Shown here one piece after another: positions 13,985 through 22,506 of a DNA stretch of 25,202 nt. Both the position numbers and the translations under genes were made by a program. The stretch's first letter is position 1. Each line of letters begins with the position of its first letter. The notes beneath the pieces were generated by a model. It saw nothing but the letters and a program-made list of their open reading frames with translations, had not been told where the DNA came from and did not search any database. This DNA comes from JAIKWW01 sp052169645 (lineage in GTDB: Bacteria; Bacillota; Clostridia; Peptostreptococcales; Anaerovoracaceae). The stretch covers positions 1-25,202 of the forward strand of contig JBQNCA010000021.1 of assembly GCA_052169645.1 (NCBI GenBank). Reading direction: 5' to 3'.

Positions 13985-14164
13985 TTAGTATTTTTTAGCC
14001 TTTTTTCTTGCGGCTTCAGATTTTTTCTTTCTCTTTACACTAGGCTTTTCGTAATGTTCTCTCTTTCTGAGTTCCGACATTACGCCATCCCTAGCACAAG
14101 AACGCTTGAATCTCTTCAATGCGCTTTCTAAGCTCTCATTTTCTCTAACAATAACTTGTGCCAT
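13985..14164 (-). CDS. rpsU: 30S ribosomal protein S21
   Basis: A 59-residue protein starting MAQVIVRENESLESALKRF and ending in a lysine/arginine-rich tail (KKKSEAARKKAKKY). Length, the RENESLESALKRFKR core and the basic C-terminus are characteristic of S21, a small-subunit protein near the anti-Shine-Dalgarno region of 16S rRNA. The ATG at 14164 follows GGAGGGAGGGATAATGAAAA. A promoter lies at 14251-14279 and yqeY follows after 14 bases. Confidence 0.96.
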   Translation of the reverse strand: MAQVIVRENESLESALKRFKRSCARDGVMSELRKREHYEKPSVKRKKKSEAARKKAKKY

Positions 14165-14250
14165 TTTTCATTATCCCTCCCTCCGTATTTTGAAATTTGA
14201 CTTTTAAAAAGTCATGCGTAAGGATCGATGTTCAGCATATAAACATAATA

Positions 14251-14279
14251 ATTATAGTCTTAAAACAAATTAAAAGCAA
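14251..14279 (-). promoter_or_regulatory. Sigma-A promoter of rpsU-yqeY
   Basis: TTGCTT (14279 to 14274), a 17-base spacer and a perfect TATAAT (14256 to 14251) on the minus strand predict a start near 14244, about 80 bases before rpsU. This would let S21 be made independently of the heat-shock transcript. Confidence 0.65.
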
Positions 14280-14354
14280 GTCTAATTTTATATGTATCGG
14301 CTATGCTCTCTTAACTGTCAAGACATACCTATAATAATTACAGACACATTTTTA

Positions 14355-14705
14355 TCAACCCGGCGGCCATGTCATTTTCCTTTTACCGAGCAGGTGGAAA
14401 TGCAGGTGTTTGACGGTCTGTTGTCCGTCTTCCCCGCAATTTACCACAAGTCTGTATCCGTTATCCATTCCCTGCTCTCTTGCAATATCTTTAACCTTTA
14501 ACATTATATGTGCAAGAATCTCTGCATCTTCAGCAGATGCTTCATCCAAAGACGCAATATGCTTTTTAGGAATTATAAGCACATGTGCGGGAGCTTGAGG
14601 GGCGGCATCCTTAAATACCGTTATCATTTCATCCTCATATACTGTTTCGGAAGAAATTTCTTTATTTGCAATGCTGCAAAATATACAATCGTCTGCCATT
14701 TTCAT
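14355..14705 (-). CDS. HIT family nucleotide-binding protein (Hint-like)
   Basis: A 116-residue histidine-triad protein, probably a purine nucleoside phosphoramidase. The N-terminal CIFCSIANKEI carries the two zinc-type cysteines (C-x2-C), and the catalytic triad is in HLHFHLLG near residues 99-106. The C-terminal KMTWPPG is typical of Hint proteins. Two starts are possible. ATG 14705 is only four bases after AAGGAGG, while ATG 14699 is ten bases away and gives the more usual MADDCIFC. The gene stands between mtaB and rpsU, as in many Clostridia. No clear terminator follows before the rpsU promoter. Confidence 0.92.
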   Translation of the reverse strand: MKMADDCIFCSIANKEISSETVYEDEMITVFKDAAPQAPAHVLIIPKKHIASLDEASAEDAEILAHIMLKVKDIAREQGMDNGYRLVVNCGEDGQQTVKHLHFHLLGKRKMTWPPG

Positions 14706-14851
14706 TTCACCTCCTTGTGTCTATAAATTTTATCATATTTTAAGAAATTATCCGACAAATAAATTCAGACTTAATCGCCTTAATTAATTTCATCGATTAT
14801 AAAGCTTTCTAAATTAAAGCAGGCTTCAGTCAAACACATAAGTTAAATGCT

Positions 14852-16240
14852 TCAAATAATTTCGCCGATCATAAACCCGTCATCTGCCGAAACAAGCTTG
14901 ACATCCGCAAATGCTCCCACTGAATTTTCGGATGCTCCCGTTTTACATATAACTTTTATATAATTATCGGTATAGCCTTCAAGCGTTCCGGCAACTTTAT
15001 CATAGCGTTCAAAAAGTACACGGTGCACCGTTCCCTGATTCAATTTTAAAAATTCCGAAGCAATACTTTCCGAAGCCTCGCTCAAAGTCGATGAGCGCAA
15101 GTTTTTTACGGATTCACTGCATTGTCCCGACATTTCCGCAGCTTTGGTACCCGTGCGCAGCGAATATTTAAATACATGAATTTTTGAAAACTTTATATCT
15201 TCAATGCTCCGCAAGCTTTCCTGAAATTCTTCCTCGTTTTCCTGCGGAAATCCTACGATTATATCGGTAGTTATCGCATATAACGGATTGGATGAACGCA
15301 GCACCTCTACTATCTTTTTATACGAATCTACATTATAGCGTCTTCCCATGCGATGCAATACACCGTCACTTCCGCTCTGTATGGACAGATGCATATGCGG
15401 ACAAAGCTTTTCTATTTTTATAAGCTGCTCGGCAATTTCAAGGTCTATAACATTCGGCTCAAGTGAACTCAAACGTATTCTGAAATCTCCCGGAATGTCG
15501 GAAATAAGCTTTACCAGCTCCACTATACGGCTTCGACCTTTTGAAGCTTTCCAATCAATACCGTATAGCGCAGTATTTATACCTGTAAGGACGATTTCCT
15601 TAAATCCGTTGTTTAAAAGATTCGTAACCTCCCTTACGATATTTTCCGGAGCCCTGCTTCTGGCTTTACCTCTAGCATAAGGTATGATGCAATATGAACA
15701 GAAGCGGTCACAGCCCTCCTGAACCTTTATAAATGCTCTGGTTCTGGATTTCATTGCGGATATACAGCCCAAATCTTCATATTCATCTATTTTGTCATAA
15801 TCTACAATATGCTTTTCAACGGAGCCTTTTCGATTATTTTCTATATAATCATCAACATACTCAACTATATGACTTTTTTCATTTGTACCCGCCACTATGC
15901 ACACTCCCGGAATTTCCGTCACTTCATCAGGCTTCAGCTGTGCATAGCATCCCATAGCCACGATTACAGCATCAGGATTGTGTCTGCGGAACTGACGAAT
16001 ATGCTGACGGGATTTTCTGTCCGCTAAATTTGTTACGGAGCATGTATTCACAATATATATGTCAGCCGGAGCATCTTCATCTACGGTGATATATCCGGCT
16101 TCATTGAATTTCTCACGCAAAATTTGAGTTTCATACTGATTTACTTTGCAGCCTAAAGTATAAAAAGATACCCGTCCTTTACCGTCCGGATTTTTCTGCA
16201 GTAGAGATTTTTTTAAAGAATCCTTCGATAATTTTGCCAT
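14852..16240 (-). CDS. mtaB: tRNA t6A37 methylthiotransferase
   Basis: A 462-residue radical-SAM enzyme that adds a methylthio group to t6A at position 37 of tRNAs reading ANN codons, giving ms2t6A. The N-terminal MTTase domain has TLGCKVNQYE with Cys31, Cys67 and Cys98 for one [4Fe-4S] cluster. The radical-SAM domain has Cys177, Cys181 and Cys184 (CDRFCSYC) for the second. A TRAM-like domain occupies about 390-462. TLGCKVNQYET distinguishes MtaB from MiaB. The ATG follows AAAAAAGGAGATTC. It starts 12 bases after the prmA stop with no rsmE gene between them. Confidence 0.94.
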   Translation of the reverse strand: MAKLSKDSLKKSLLQKNPDGKGRVSFYTLGCKVNQYETQILREKFNEAGYITVDEDAPADIYIVNTCSVTNLADRKSRQHIRQFRRHNPDAVIVAMGCYAQLKPDEVTEIPGVCIVAGTNEKSHIVEYVDDYIENNRKGSVEKHIVDYDKIDEYEDLGCISAMKSRTRAFIKVQEGCDRFCSYCIIPYARGKARSRAPENIVREVTNLLNNGFKEIVLTGINTALYGIDWKASKGRSRIVELVKLISDIPGDFRIRLSSLEPNVIDLEIAEQLIKIEKLCPHMHLSIQSGSDGVLHRMGRRYNVDSYKKIVEVLRSSNPLYAITTDIIVGFPQENEEEFQESLRSIEDIKFSKIHVFKYSLRTGTKAAEMSGQCSESVKNLRSSTLSEASESIASEFLKLNQGTVHRVLFERYDKVAGTLEGYTDNYIKVICKTGASENSVGAFADVKLVSADDGFMIGEII

Positions 16241-16252
16241 GAATCTCCTTTT

Positions 16253-17200
16253 TTATACAAGCCTTGCGACTATAGCGCACCATCCGCCTTCTTCAATAAT
16301 CTCCGTAACTTTCAAGCCCTTGCTTATAATTGCATTTTCAACCATTTCTTTCTTTTCGGAAAGTATGCCGGAGCTTATAAAAATGCCTCTGCCCTGAAGA
16401 TGCTCCACAATATCAGGAATCAGTTCCACTATAAGCTCTGCCATAAGATTTGCAACAATTATGTCGGCTTTAAAGCCCAAGCCCTTTGTAACATCCCCGT
16501 GAGATATTTCGATAATATCGGACATCCCGTTTTTTTCTGTATTCTCTATAGAGACTTTTACTGCATCGGGATCTATATCCACACCCTTTATATGTTTTGC
16601 TCCGCAAAGAGCGGCAGCTATTGATAAAATTCCCGACCCGCAGCCCAAATCCAATATAAATTCATCGTCACCGTCTATATATTTTTCCAAAAGGAGAATA
16701 CACATTCTCGTCGTGGCATGAGTTCCCGTGCCGAAAGCAGCTCCGGGATCGATTTTTATTATCTGTTCATCCTTCTCCGCTACATAAGTTTCCCATGAAG
16801 GGCATACAACTATATTATCTGAAATCTTTGAAGGCTTGAAGTATTCCCTCCATTTATCCTTCCATTCATCATCGCTTGCAAGGCGGCTCTCAACCGACAA
16901 GCGACCGTAAATTCCGTCTTTATCCCGATCTTTTAATTTACTTACAGCTTCCGCAATATCTTTAACTGCAGCCGCCTTTTCCGCTTCCATATATAATGTA
17001 ATATTCGATTCTGCAAATCTGCTGTCCATAACCTCCTGAGACACATAATCCCACTCGTAATCGTTTTCTTTATTTAAAAGCTCATCCACTACAGTGCCGT
17101 CCTCTATCACAAAGGTATTGAACCCCGACATCATAAGCAGATCGGAAACAGCTTCTATTCCCTCTGTAGTCGTATATATTTTTATTTCAAAATACTTCAT
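16253..17200 (-). CDS. prmA: Ribosomal protein L11 methyltransferase
   Basis: A 315-residue PrmA that methylates ribosomal protein L11 using S-adenosylmethionine. The N-terminal substrate-recognition domain (about 1-110) is followed by the methyltransferase domain, with DPGAAFGTGTHATTR and the SAM loop LDLGCGSGILSIAA. I chose the ATG at 17200 (MKYFEIKIYTT), which follows TTTTGGAG and matches the family start. A longer in-frame start at 17260 would add 20 residues encoded inside the hairpin that follows dnaJ. Confidence 0.94.
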   Translation of the reverse strand: MKYFEIKIYTTTEGIEAVSDLLMMSGFNTFVIEDGTVVDELLNKENDYEWDYVSQEVMDSRFAESNITLYMEAEKAAAVKDIAEAVSKLKDRDKDGIYGRLSVESRLASDDEWKDKWREYFKPSKISDNIVVCPSWETYVAEKDEQIIKIDPGAAFGTGTHATTRMCILLLEKYIDGDDEFILDLGCGSGILSIAAALCGAKHIKGVDIDPDAVKVSIENTEKNGMSDIIEISHGDVTKGLGFKADIIVANLMAELIVELIPDIVEHLQGRGIFISSGILSEKKEMVENAIISKGLKVTEIIEEGGWCAIVARLV

Positions 17201-17215
17201 CTTAAAAACTCCAAA

Positions 17216-17252
17216 AGGGCTGTGCGGCAGACAAAGCCTGCCATACAACCCT
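17216..17252 (-). terminator. Hairpin between dnaJ and prmA, possible partial terminator
   Basis: Minus-strand RNA can form a stem with 14 of 15 positions paired (two G-U, one C-A mismatch) ending CCCUUUU. The U-tract runs straight into GGAG, the ribosome binding site of prmA. It may dampen read-through from the heat-shock genes or shield the site. Base substitutions favour the minus-strand fold. Confidence 0.5.
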
Positions 17253-17267
17253 AAAAACATTTCAATT

Positions 17268-18467
17268 TTATTTTTTCTTGTTTTTCTTTCTGTCTGAAGG
17301 AGCCTTTACACCATCTTCACCTGTAAAAAGTTCCTTTACCGTATCCATAAAGGATTTTTTCTTTTCATACATTTCAGATGTAGAATCCTCTTCAAAATCC
17401 TGAAGCAGCTTTTTCTGATTCGGCGAAAGCTTTGAAGGAACCTCAAGATTAACCTTAACATATAAATCTCCGACTCTCGAAGAATTAGGTATAGGTACAC
17501 CTTTTCCCTTTATACGGAATACCGTACCGGGCTGAGTTCCTGAAGGAATCTTATATGCAACCTTTTCTTTCATAGTAGGTACGGTAACCTCGGCTCCCAA
17601 TGCAGCCTGAGTGAAGGTTATAGGAATCTCAAGCTCCAAATCCGCTCCGTATCGCTTAAAGAGTTTATGAGGCTGAACCTTGAGAATCACATAAAAGTCT
17701 CCCGGAGGACCTCCGTTTTCACCCGGAGCGCCCTGACCTCTTATATTTATAACGGAGTCATTATCCACACCTGCAGGTATGGTAACCTCCAGGGTTACAT
17801 CCTTGCGAACCCTGCCCGAGCCGCCGCACTTTGAACAAGGCTGCTCGATGATTTCGCCTGTTCCGTTGCAATGAGGGCATGTGGTAACATTCTGCATCAT
17901 ACCGAAAGGCGTCTGCGTCTGTCTCCTTATCTGACCGGTGCCGTTACAATCCGGACAGGTTTTTTTGGAACTCCCCGCCGCCATACCGCTGCCTCTGCAA
18001 TCATCACATTGCACATATTTATTGAGCTTAAGCTTTTTCTTTGTACCGAAGAAAGCGTCCTCAAAGCTTATGGTCATGGTCTTTTGTATGTCGGCACCCT
18101 TACGGGGAACATTTTTTTTGCGTGTGCTCTGACCCCCGAAGCCGCCAAATCCGCCGCCGAACATATTTCCGAAAATATCACCGAAAATATCCTCAAAGCC
18201 TGCTCCTGAAAATCCGCCCTGCCCGAACCCTGCATTCGGATCGACTCCTGCAAATCCGAACTGATCATATTTTGATTTCTTTTCAGGATCGGACAGAACA
18301 GCATAAGCCTCATTGACTTCTTTAAAATGCTCCTCCGCATCCTTGTCACCCGGATTTCTATCAGGATGATATTTCATCGCCATTTTTCTAAAAGCGCTCT
18401 TTATTTCAGACTCCGAAGCACCCTTACTTACTCCGAGAACTTCGTAATAATCTCTCTTATCTGCCAT
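17268..18467 (-). CDS. dnaJ: Chaperone DnaJ (Hsp40)
   Basis: A 399-residue type I J-protein that delivers substrates to DnaK and stimulates its ATPase. J-domain at residues 5-70 with HPD at 34-36; Gly/Phe-rich linker about 71-112; four CxxCxGxG zinc repeats starting at Cys154, Cys171, Cys197 and Cys211; C-terminal beta domains to about 370. The tail beyond that is lysine-rich and makes the protein slightly longer than the usual ~375 residues. The ATG follows GGAGGTTATTA. It is 125 bases after dnaK with two hairpin-forming sequences between, so its level may be set separately. Confidence 0.97.
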   Translation of the reverse strand: MADKRDYYEVLGVSKGASESEIKSAFRKMAMKYHPDRNPGDKDAEEHFKEVNEAYAVLSDPEKKSKYDQFGFAGVDPNAGFGQGGFSGAGFEDIFGDIFGNMFGGGFGGFGGQSTRKKNVPRKGADIQKTMTISFEDAFFGTKKKLKLNKYVQCDDCRGSGMAAGSSKKTCPDCNGTGQIRRQTQTPFGMMQNVTTCPHCNGTGEIIEQPCSKCGGSGRVRKDVTLEVTIPAGVDNDSVINIRGQGAPGENGGPPGDFYVILKVQPHKLFKRYGADLELEIPITFTQAALGAEVTVPTMKEKVAYKIPSGTQPGTVFRIKGKGVPIPNSSRVGDLYVKVNLEVPSKLSPNQKKLLQDFEEDSTSEMYEKKKSFMDTVKELFTGEDGVKAPSDRKKNKKK

Positions 18468-18502
18468 TAATAACCTCCGGACTGTATAATAATCTTAATA
18501 TC

Positions 18503-18573
18503 TGCGGAAATTTCCGCACCGGATAAACAGTTGAATCCAAATATCAGACACCCCGTCATCGGACGGAGTGCCT
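18503..18573 (-). promoter_or_regulatory. dnaK-dnaJ intercistronic structures
   Basis: Two elements lie in the 125-base gap. One is a 12-pair stem (18546-18557 with 18562-18573, G-U wobbles on the minus-strand RNA, loop CGAU) with no long U-run. The other is a perfect 16-base palindrome TGCGGAAATTTCCGCA at 18503-18518. They could cause partial termination or stabilise the 3' end of a processed dnaK message. Confidence 0.45.
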
Positions 18574-18592
18574 GAACAGTATACCATATAGA

Positions 18593-20476
18593 TTACTTAT
18601 CGTCATCTACCACTTCAAAGTCAGCATCTACTACATTGTCATGTGCAGGACCTGAAGCTGTTTCGGACGCACCCGCAGATGCATTACCTGCTGTAGGATC
18701 GAAGCCGCCTGCTGCAGCCGAAGGATCTGCACCCGCCGCCTGAGCATTCTGATAAAGAACCTGAGACAACTGCTGGAATTCTTTCATAAGAGCTTCAGTT
18801 TTAGCTTTTATATCATCGGTGTTGTCGCTCTTCAATGCTTCACTCAAAGCATCCTTTGCGCTGTTTACATTGGCTACCATTGCAGGATCAGCCTTATCTC
18901 CGATTTCTCCTAAAGTTTTCTCCGTCTCATATACGAGAGATTCTCCCTGATTCTTAGCCTCGATGCTTTCCTGTCTCTTCTTGTCCTCCTCGGCATACAT
19001 CTCGGCTTCTTTCACCTTCTGCTGAATTTCATCGTCGGAGAGCTTGGTTGAGGACGAGATTGTAATCTTTTGTTCCTTACCTGTGCCCAAATCCTTTGCA
19101 CTTACATTTACAATACCGTTGGCATCGATATCAAAGGTTACTTCAATCTGAGGAACACCTCTCATTGCAGGCGGAATTCCTGAAAGCTGGAAACGTCCCA
19201 GAGTAGTGTTGTCCGCAGCCATAGGTCTTTCACCCTGCATTACATGTATATCTACAGCTGTCTGATTATCCGCAGCTGTTGAGAAAATCTGACTCTTCTT
19301 TGTAGGAATTGTCGTATTTCTCTCTATAAGCTTTGTAGCTACACCGCCTAAGGTTTCGATTGAAAGCGAGAGAGGGGTAACGTCGAGCAACAGTACGTCG
19401 TTTACTTCTCCTGTGAGCACCCCTGCCTGTATTGCAGCGCCTACGGATACACATTCATCAGGATTTATGCCCTTGAAAGGCTCCTTACCTGTAATCTTCT
19501 TTACGGCATCCTGAACTGCAGGGATACGGGTTGAACCGCCTACGAGAATGACTTTTTCAATATCGTTCATGGTTACACCCGCATCGGACATTGCCTTCTT
19601 CATAGGCTCTATTGTCCTCTGAACAAGATTTGATGACAGCTGATCAAACTTAGCTCTTGTAAGGCTCATGTCGAGGTGAAGAGGTCCGTCCGCATTAACT
19701 GTGATAAACGGCAAATTTATGTTTGCCGTCTGAGAAGATGAGAGTTCCTTCTTAGCTTTTTCCGCAGCCTCCTTGAGTCTCTGCAAAGCCATATTGTCCT
19801 TTCTGAGATCTACACCGTGTTCGCTTTGGAAAGTATCGGCAATAAAGTTCATTATAACTTCATCAAAATCATCACCGCCGAGATGAGTATCACCGTTTGT
19901 GGCAAGTACCTCAAATACGCCGTCACCAAGCTCCAGTATAGATACGTCGAAGGTACCGCCGCCAAGGTCGTAAACCAAAACTTTATGCTGCTTATTGTCC
20001 TTATCCATGCCGTAAGCCAAAGCTGCTGCTGTAGGCTCATTGATAATACGCTTTACATCGAGTCCTGCAATTTTTCCCGCATCCTTTGTTGCTTGCTTCT
20101 GACTGTCGGTGAAGTAAGCCGGAACCGTGATTACAGCCTCAGTCACCTTGGTTCCCAGATAAGCCTCTGCATCGGTCTTGAGCTTGGTAAGAATCATTGC
20201 GGAAATATCCTGCGGAGTGTAATCCTTTCCGTCAATTGAAACCTTATGATCCGTACCCATATATCTTTTTATGGATGCAATAGTGCGATCGGGATTTGTG
20301 ATAGCCTGCCTCTTTGCAGTCTCACCGACAAGCCTTTCACCGTCTTTTGTAAAAGCAACTATGGAAGGAGTTGTTCTGTTTCCCTCTGCGTTTGCAATTA
20401 CTACCGGTTCCCCGCCTTCAAGCACCGAAACACATGAATTTGTAGTTCCTAAATCAATACCTATAACTTTTCCCAT
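18593..20476 (-). CDS. dnaK: Chaperone DnaK (Hsp70)
   Basis: A 627-residue ATP-dependent chaperone. The nucleotide-binding domain starts MGKVIGIDLGTTNS and contains VYDLGGGTFDVSIL and VILVGGSTRIPAVQ. The peptide-binding domain follows from about residue 370, and the C-terminal tail ends DADFEVVDDDK. The ATG at 20476 is preceded by GCAGGAGGTAATTAAA; an earlier in-frame ATG at 20512 has no such site and adds 12 foreign residues. It is third in the hrcA-grpE-dnaK-dnaJ operon, 106 bases after grpE. Confidence 0.98.
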   Translation of the reverse strand: MGKVIGIDLGTTNSCVSVLEGGEPVVIANAEGNRTTPSIVAFTKDGERLVGETAKRQAITNPDRTIASIKRYMGTDHKVSIDGKDYTPQDISAMILTKLKTDAEAYLGTKVTEAVITVPAYFTDSQKQATKDAGKIAGLDVKRIINEPTAAALAYGMDKDNKQHKVLVYDLGGGTFDVSILELGDGVFEVLATNGDTHLGGDDFDEVIMNFIADTFQSEHGVDLRKDNMALQRLKEAAEKAKKELSSSQTANINLPFITVNADGPLHLDMSLTRAKFDQLSSNLVQRTIEPMKKAMSDAGVTMNDIEKVILVGGSTRIPAVQDAVKKITGKEPFKGINPDECVSVGAAIQAGVLTGEVNDVLLLDVTPLSLSIETLGGVATKLIERNTTIPTKKSQIFSTAADNQTAVDIHVMQGERPMAADNTTLGRFQLSGIPPAMRGVPQIEVTFDIDANGIVNVSAKDLGTGKEQKITISSSTKLSDDEIQQKVKEAEMYAEEDKKRQESIEAKNQGESLVYETEKTLGEIGDKADPAMVANVNSAKDALSEALKSDNTDDIKAKTEALMKEFQQLSQVLYQNAQAAGADPSAAAGGFDPTAGNASAGASETASGPAHDNVVDADFEVVDDDK

Positions 20477-20505
20477 TTTAATTACCTCCTGCGTTCCCGC
20501 ATAAA

Positions 20506-20557
20506 AATGCATCTCAATGCATTGTAATATTCATATATAAAAAGCTTTATGCTTTTT
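20506..20557 (-). promoter_or_regulatory. Two hairpins between grpE and dnaK
   Basis: AATGCAT-CTCA-ATGCATT (20506-20523) and AAAAAGC-TTTAT-GCTTTTT (20539-20557) are inverted repeats in the 106-base gap. The second resembles a weak terminator in either direction. Both may shape processing or relative expression of grpE and dnaK; the sequence alone does not decide. Confidence 0.4.
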
Positions 20558-20582
20558 TAACATTGTAAATTTGTTTTATAAA

Positions 20583-21161
20583 TTACTGCGATACGGTTAC
20601 CATGGAAGGGCGAATAACCTTTCCGTTTAAAGTGTACCCCTTTTGCATGGTTCGAATCACGGTATTGCTTTTAAAAGCATCATTTTTTTCCATCATTACT
20701 GCATTATGGAAATTCGGATCAAAAACCGCTCCGTCCGATTCAATTTCCAAGATATTATTCTTGTCCAAAGCGCCCTTAAGCTGCTTGTAAATCAACTCCA
20801 CTCCTTCAAAAAATTTTGGGCTTTCGGAATCGTCCGAATGCTGTAAAGCTCTTTCGAAATTATCCATTACATCTATTATATCAAGAGCAATCTTTTCATT
20901 CGCATAGCTGTAAATATCATTCTTTTCTTTTTGAACACGCCGTTTGAAATTCTGAAAATCCGCCGCCAGGCGCATATATCGAGCATCCTCGCTTTCGACC
21001 TCTTCCTTGGAATCCGCTTCGGTGTCGTCCTCCGACTCTTTTATAGCAACCTCATCCTGTAAATCGGTTTCACGATTTTCGGCTTCATCAAGCTCGGTCC
21101 CGTTTTTTTCAACATCCGCCATATCTTCATTGTTCTGGGGTGCATCATTGTTATTCGTCAT
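20583..21161 (-). CDS. grpE: Nucleotide exchange factor GrpE
   Basis: A 192-residue GrpE that releases ADP from DnaK. The N-terminal ~60 residues are acidic and disordered. A long coiled-coil helix (about 60-110, with RYMRLAADFQNFKRRVQKE) is followed by the beta-domain containing GVELIYKQL and VIRPSMVTVS. The ATG at 21161 lies inside the last codons of hrcA (11-base overlap) behind AGAAGGAGAAGAAA, which implies translational coupling. Confidence 0.96.
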   Translation of the reverse strand: MTNNNDAPQNNEDMADVEKNGTELDEAENRETDLQDEVAIKESEDDTEADSKEEVESEDARYMRLAADFQNFKRRVQKEKNDIYSYANEKIALDIIDVMDNFERALQHSDDSESPKFFEGVELIYKQLKGALDKNNILEIESDGAVFDPNFHNAVMMEKNDAFKSNTVIRTMQKGYTLNGKVIRPSMVTVSQ

Positions 21162-22197
21162 TTTCTTCTCCTTCTGTCATATTAAAAGCATTATCCAAAT
21201 TATGAGTCAGATACTCGATAATGGACGATATTTCACTGTAGCGCATTCGAGTAGGACCTATCACGCCGAGCTTGCCGATCATTTTGCCGTTTACAGTATA
21301 GGTTGCCGTGATAAGGCTGCAATCATGAAGCTTTTCTTCATCGTTTTCCTTACCTATGGTAATATTCATACCTCCGGCTCTGTTCAATAAATATTTGGTC
21401 AAGTCCTTCTTACTGCTGACAATGTCCATAAACATTCGTGCACGCTCAATATCGTTATATTCCGGAATTGTAAATATATTTTCCAATCCGTTTATATACA
21501 AATCAACATTGAGCATATTTTCCAAAGTGCTTACGAATGACGGGACTACGCTCTTGGCTATGCTTCCAAGTGCGACTATATCCGTTTCGATATCCTTTAT
21601 TATATCCATCGTAACTATGTCGCTGATAGTCTTGCCCTTATAATTATGAGTCAACACCTTTGAAAGAAGCTCCAAGGTGTCGGGTTCATAGTCGGCTTTG
21701 AGCTTTAAAACGGTATTTGTTACCTTTCCGCTCTCTGAAACAATTATCAGAACCACAGTCCTATCATCCACCGGAATAAGATTTATGTATTTAAGCAAAT
21801 TGTCATCCTGCTTGGGCGTCATAACAAAGGATGCCAAATTTGTCAGGCGTGAGAGTATCTGAGATGCATGCTCCAAAGTTCTGTCAAGCTCCGAAAGGCT
21901 CGAATCTATAAGCCTGTCTATCTGCAGCTTATCATCATCCGAAAGCTCATACTTCTGCATAAGAGAATCAACATAAAATCTATAAGCTTTTTCTGAAGGA
22001 ATACGCCCTGCAGAGGTATGAGGATGCGTAAGATACCCCATTTCCTCCAAATCCGACATCTCATTTCTTATAGTTGCCGCACTTATTCCCATATCGTACT
22101 TCTTTGATATGGTACGAGAGCCTACAGGTTCAGCCGAATAGATAAAGTTACCGAGTATCGCCTGTAATATTTTTTGTTTTCTTTCAGTAAGATCCAT
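21151..22197 (-). CDS. hrcA: Heat-shock transcriptional repressor HrcA
   Basis: A 348-residue repressor of CIRCE-controlled chaperone genes. The N-terminal winged helix includes SRTISKKYDMGISAATIRNE for DNA binding; a GAF-like and dimerisation region follows. I place the start at ATG 22197 (MDLTERKQKIL), after GGCAGGTGATATAT. The longer in-frame version from 22335 would run through the promoter, the CIRCE operator and the ilv terminator, so it is rejected. First gene of the heat-shock operon. Its operator lies 24-50 bases upstream of its start, giving autoregulation, with GroEL-assisted folding of HrcA the usual sensor in Firmicutes. Confidence 0.96.
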   Translation of the reverse strand: MDLTERKQKILQAILGNFIYSAEPVGSRTISKKYDMGISAATIRNEMSDLEEMGYLTHPHTSAGRIPSEKAYRFYVDSLMQKYELSDDDKLQIDRLIDSSLSELDRTLEHASQILSRLTNLASFVMTPKQDDNLLKYINLIPVDDRTVVLIIVSESGKVTNTVLKLKADYEPDTLELLSKVLTHNYKGKTISDIVTMDIIKDIETDIVALGSIAKSVVPSFVSTLENMLNVDLYINGLENIFTIPEYNDIERARMFMDIVSSKKDLTKYLLNRAGGMNITIGKENDEEKLHDCSLITATYTVNGKMIGKLGVIGPTRMRYSEISSIIEYLTHNLDNAFNMTEGEENDE

Positions 22198-22220
22198 ATA
22201 TATCACCTGCCGCCTTTTTG

Positions 22221-22247
22221 TTAGCACTCGCTTCGATAGAGTGCTAA
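22221..22247. promoter_or_regulatory. CIRCE operator (HrcA binding site)
   Basis: TTAGCACTC-N9-GAGTGCTAA is an exact match to the CIRCE consensus. It starts just after the predicted transcription start, between the hrcA promoter and the ribosome binding site, so bound HrcA would block the promoter, and the RNA copy would form a leader hairpin. Confidence 0.98.
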
Positions 22248-22257
22248 CCTTGTAATT

Positions 22258-22286
22258 AATATACCCCGCAAACGGAAATATGTCAA
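22258..22286 (-). promoter_or_regulatory. Sigma-A promoter of the hrcA operon
   Basis: The minus strand has a perfect TTGACA (22286 to 22281), a 17-base spacer and TATATT (22263 to 22258). The start near 22251 falls directly in front of the CIRCE element, the classical arrangement. Confidence 0.9.
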
Positions 22287-22334
22287 CAAATTTTACAAAA
22301 AATGATATACATATGAACTGTGAATTTTCTTTCA

Positions 22335-22377
22335 TATAAAAATCACCCTGTCACTATATTGTACAACAAGGTGATTT
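22335..22377 (-). terminator. Terminator of the hisE-ilvBN operon
   Basis: Minus-strand RNA forms a stem of up to 15 pairs beginning AAATCACC and closing GGTGATTT, with several G-U pairs that would be mismatches on the other strand, followed by UUUUUAUAU. It lies about 130 bases after ilvN. A weaker inverted repeat (TCCGTTT at 22464-22470, AAACGGA at 22484-22490) lies closer to ilvN. Confidence 0.75.
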
Positions 22378-22506
22378 CATGGAGTTGCCGCCTTAAATCG
22401 AAGCATACGTTTATCTTGATTTTATACTAATAGGTAGATAAATTTTTTATCACGGCTTATTAATCCGTTTACATTATTGCGAAAAACGGACTTATTCCAC
22501 AATATT

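Noticed and set aside
20477..20512. Longer DnaK start at 20512
   Set aside because: Adds 12 residues not found in DnaK and lies across the ribosome binding site of the true start at 20476.
22198..22335. N-terminal extension of HrcA starting at 22335
   Set aside because: The extension would be encoded by the ilv terminator, the hrcA promoter and the CIRCE operator; the ATG at 22197 has a good ribosome binding site and the family-typical start.
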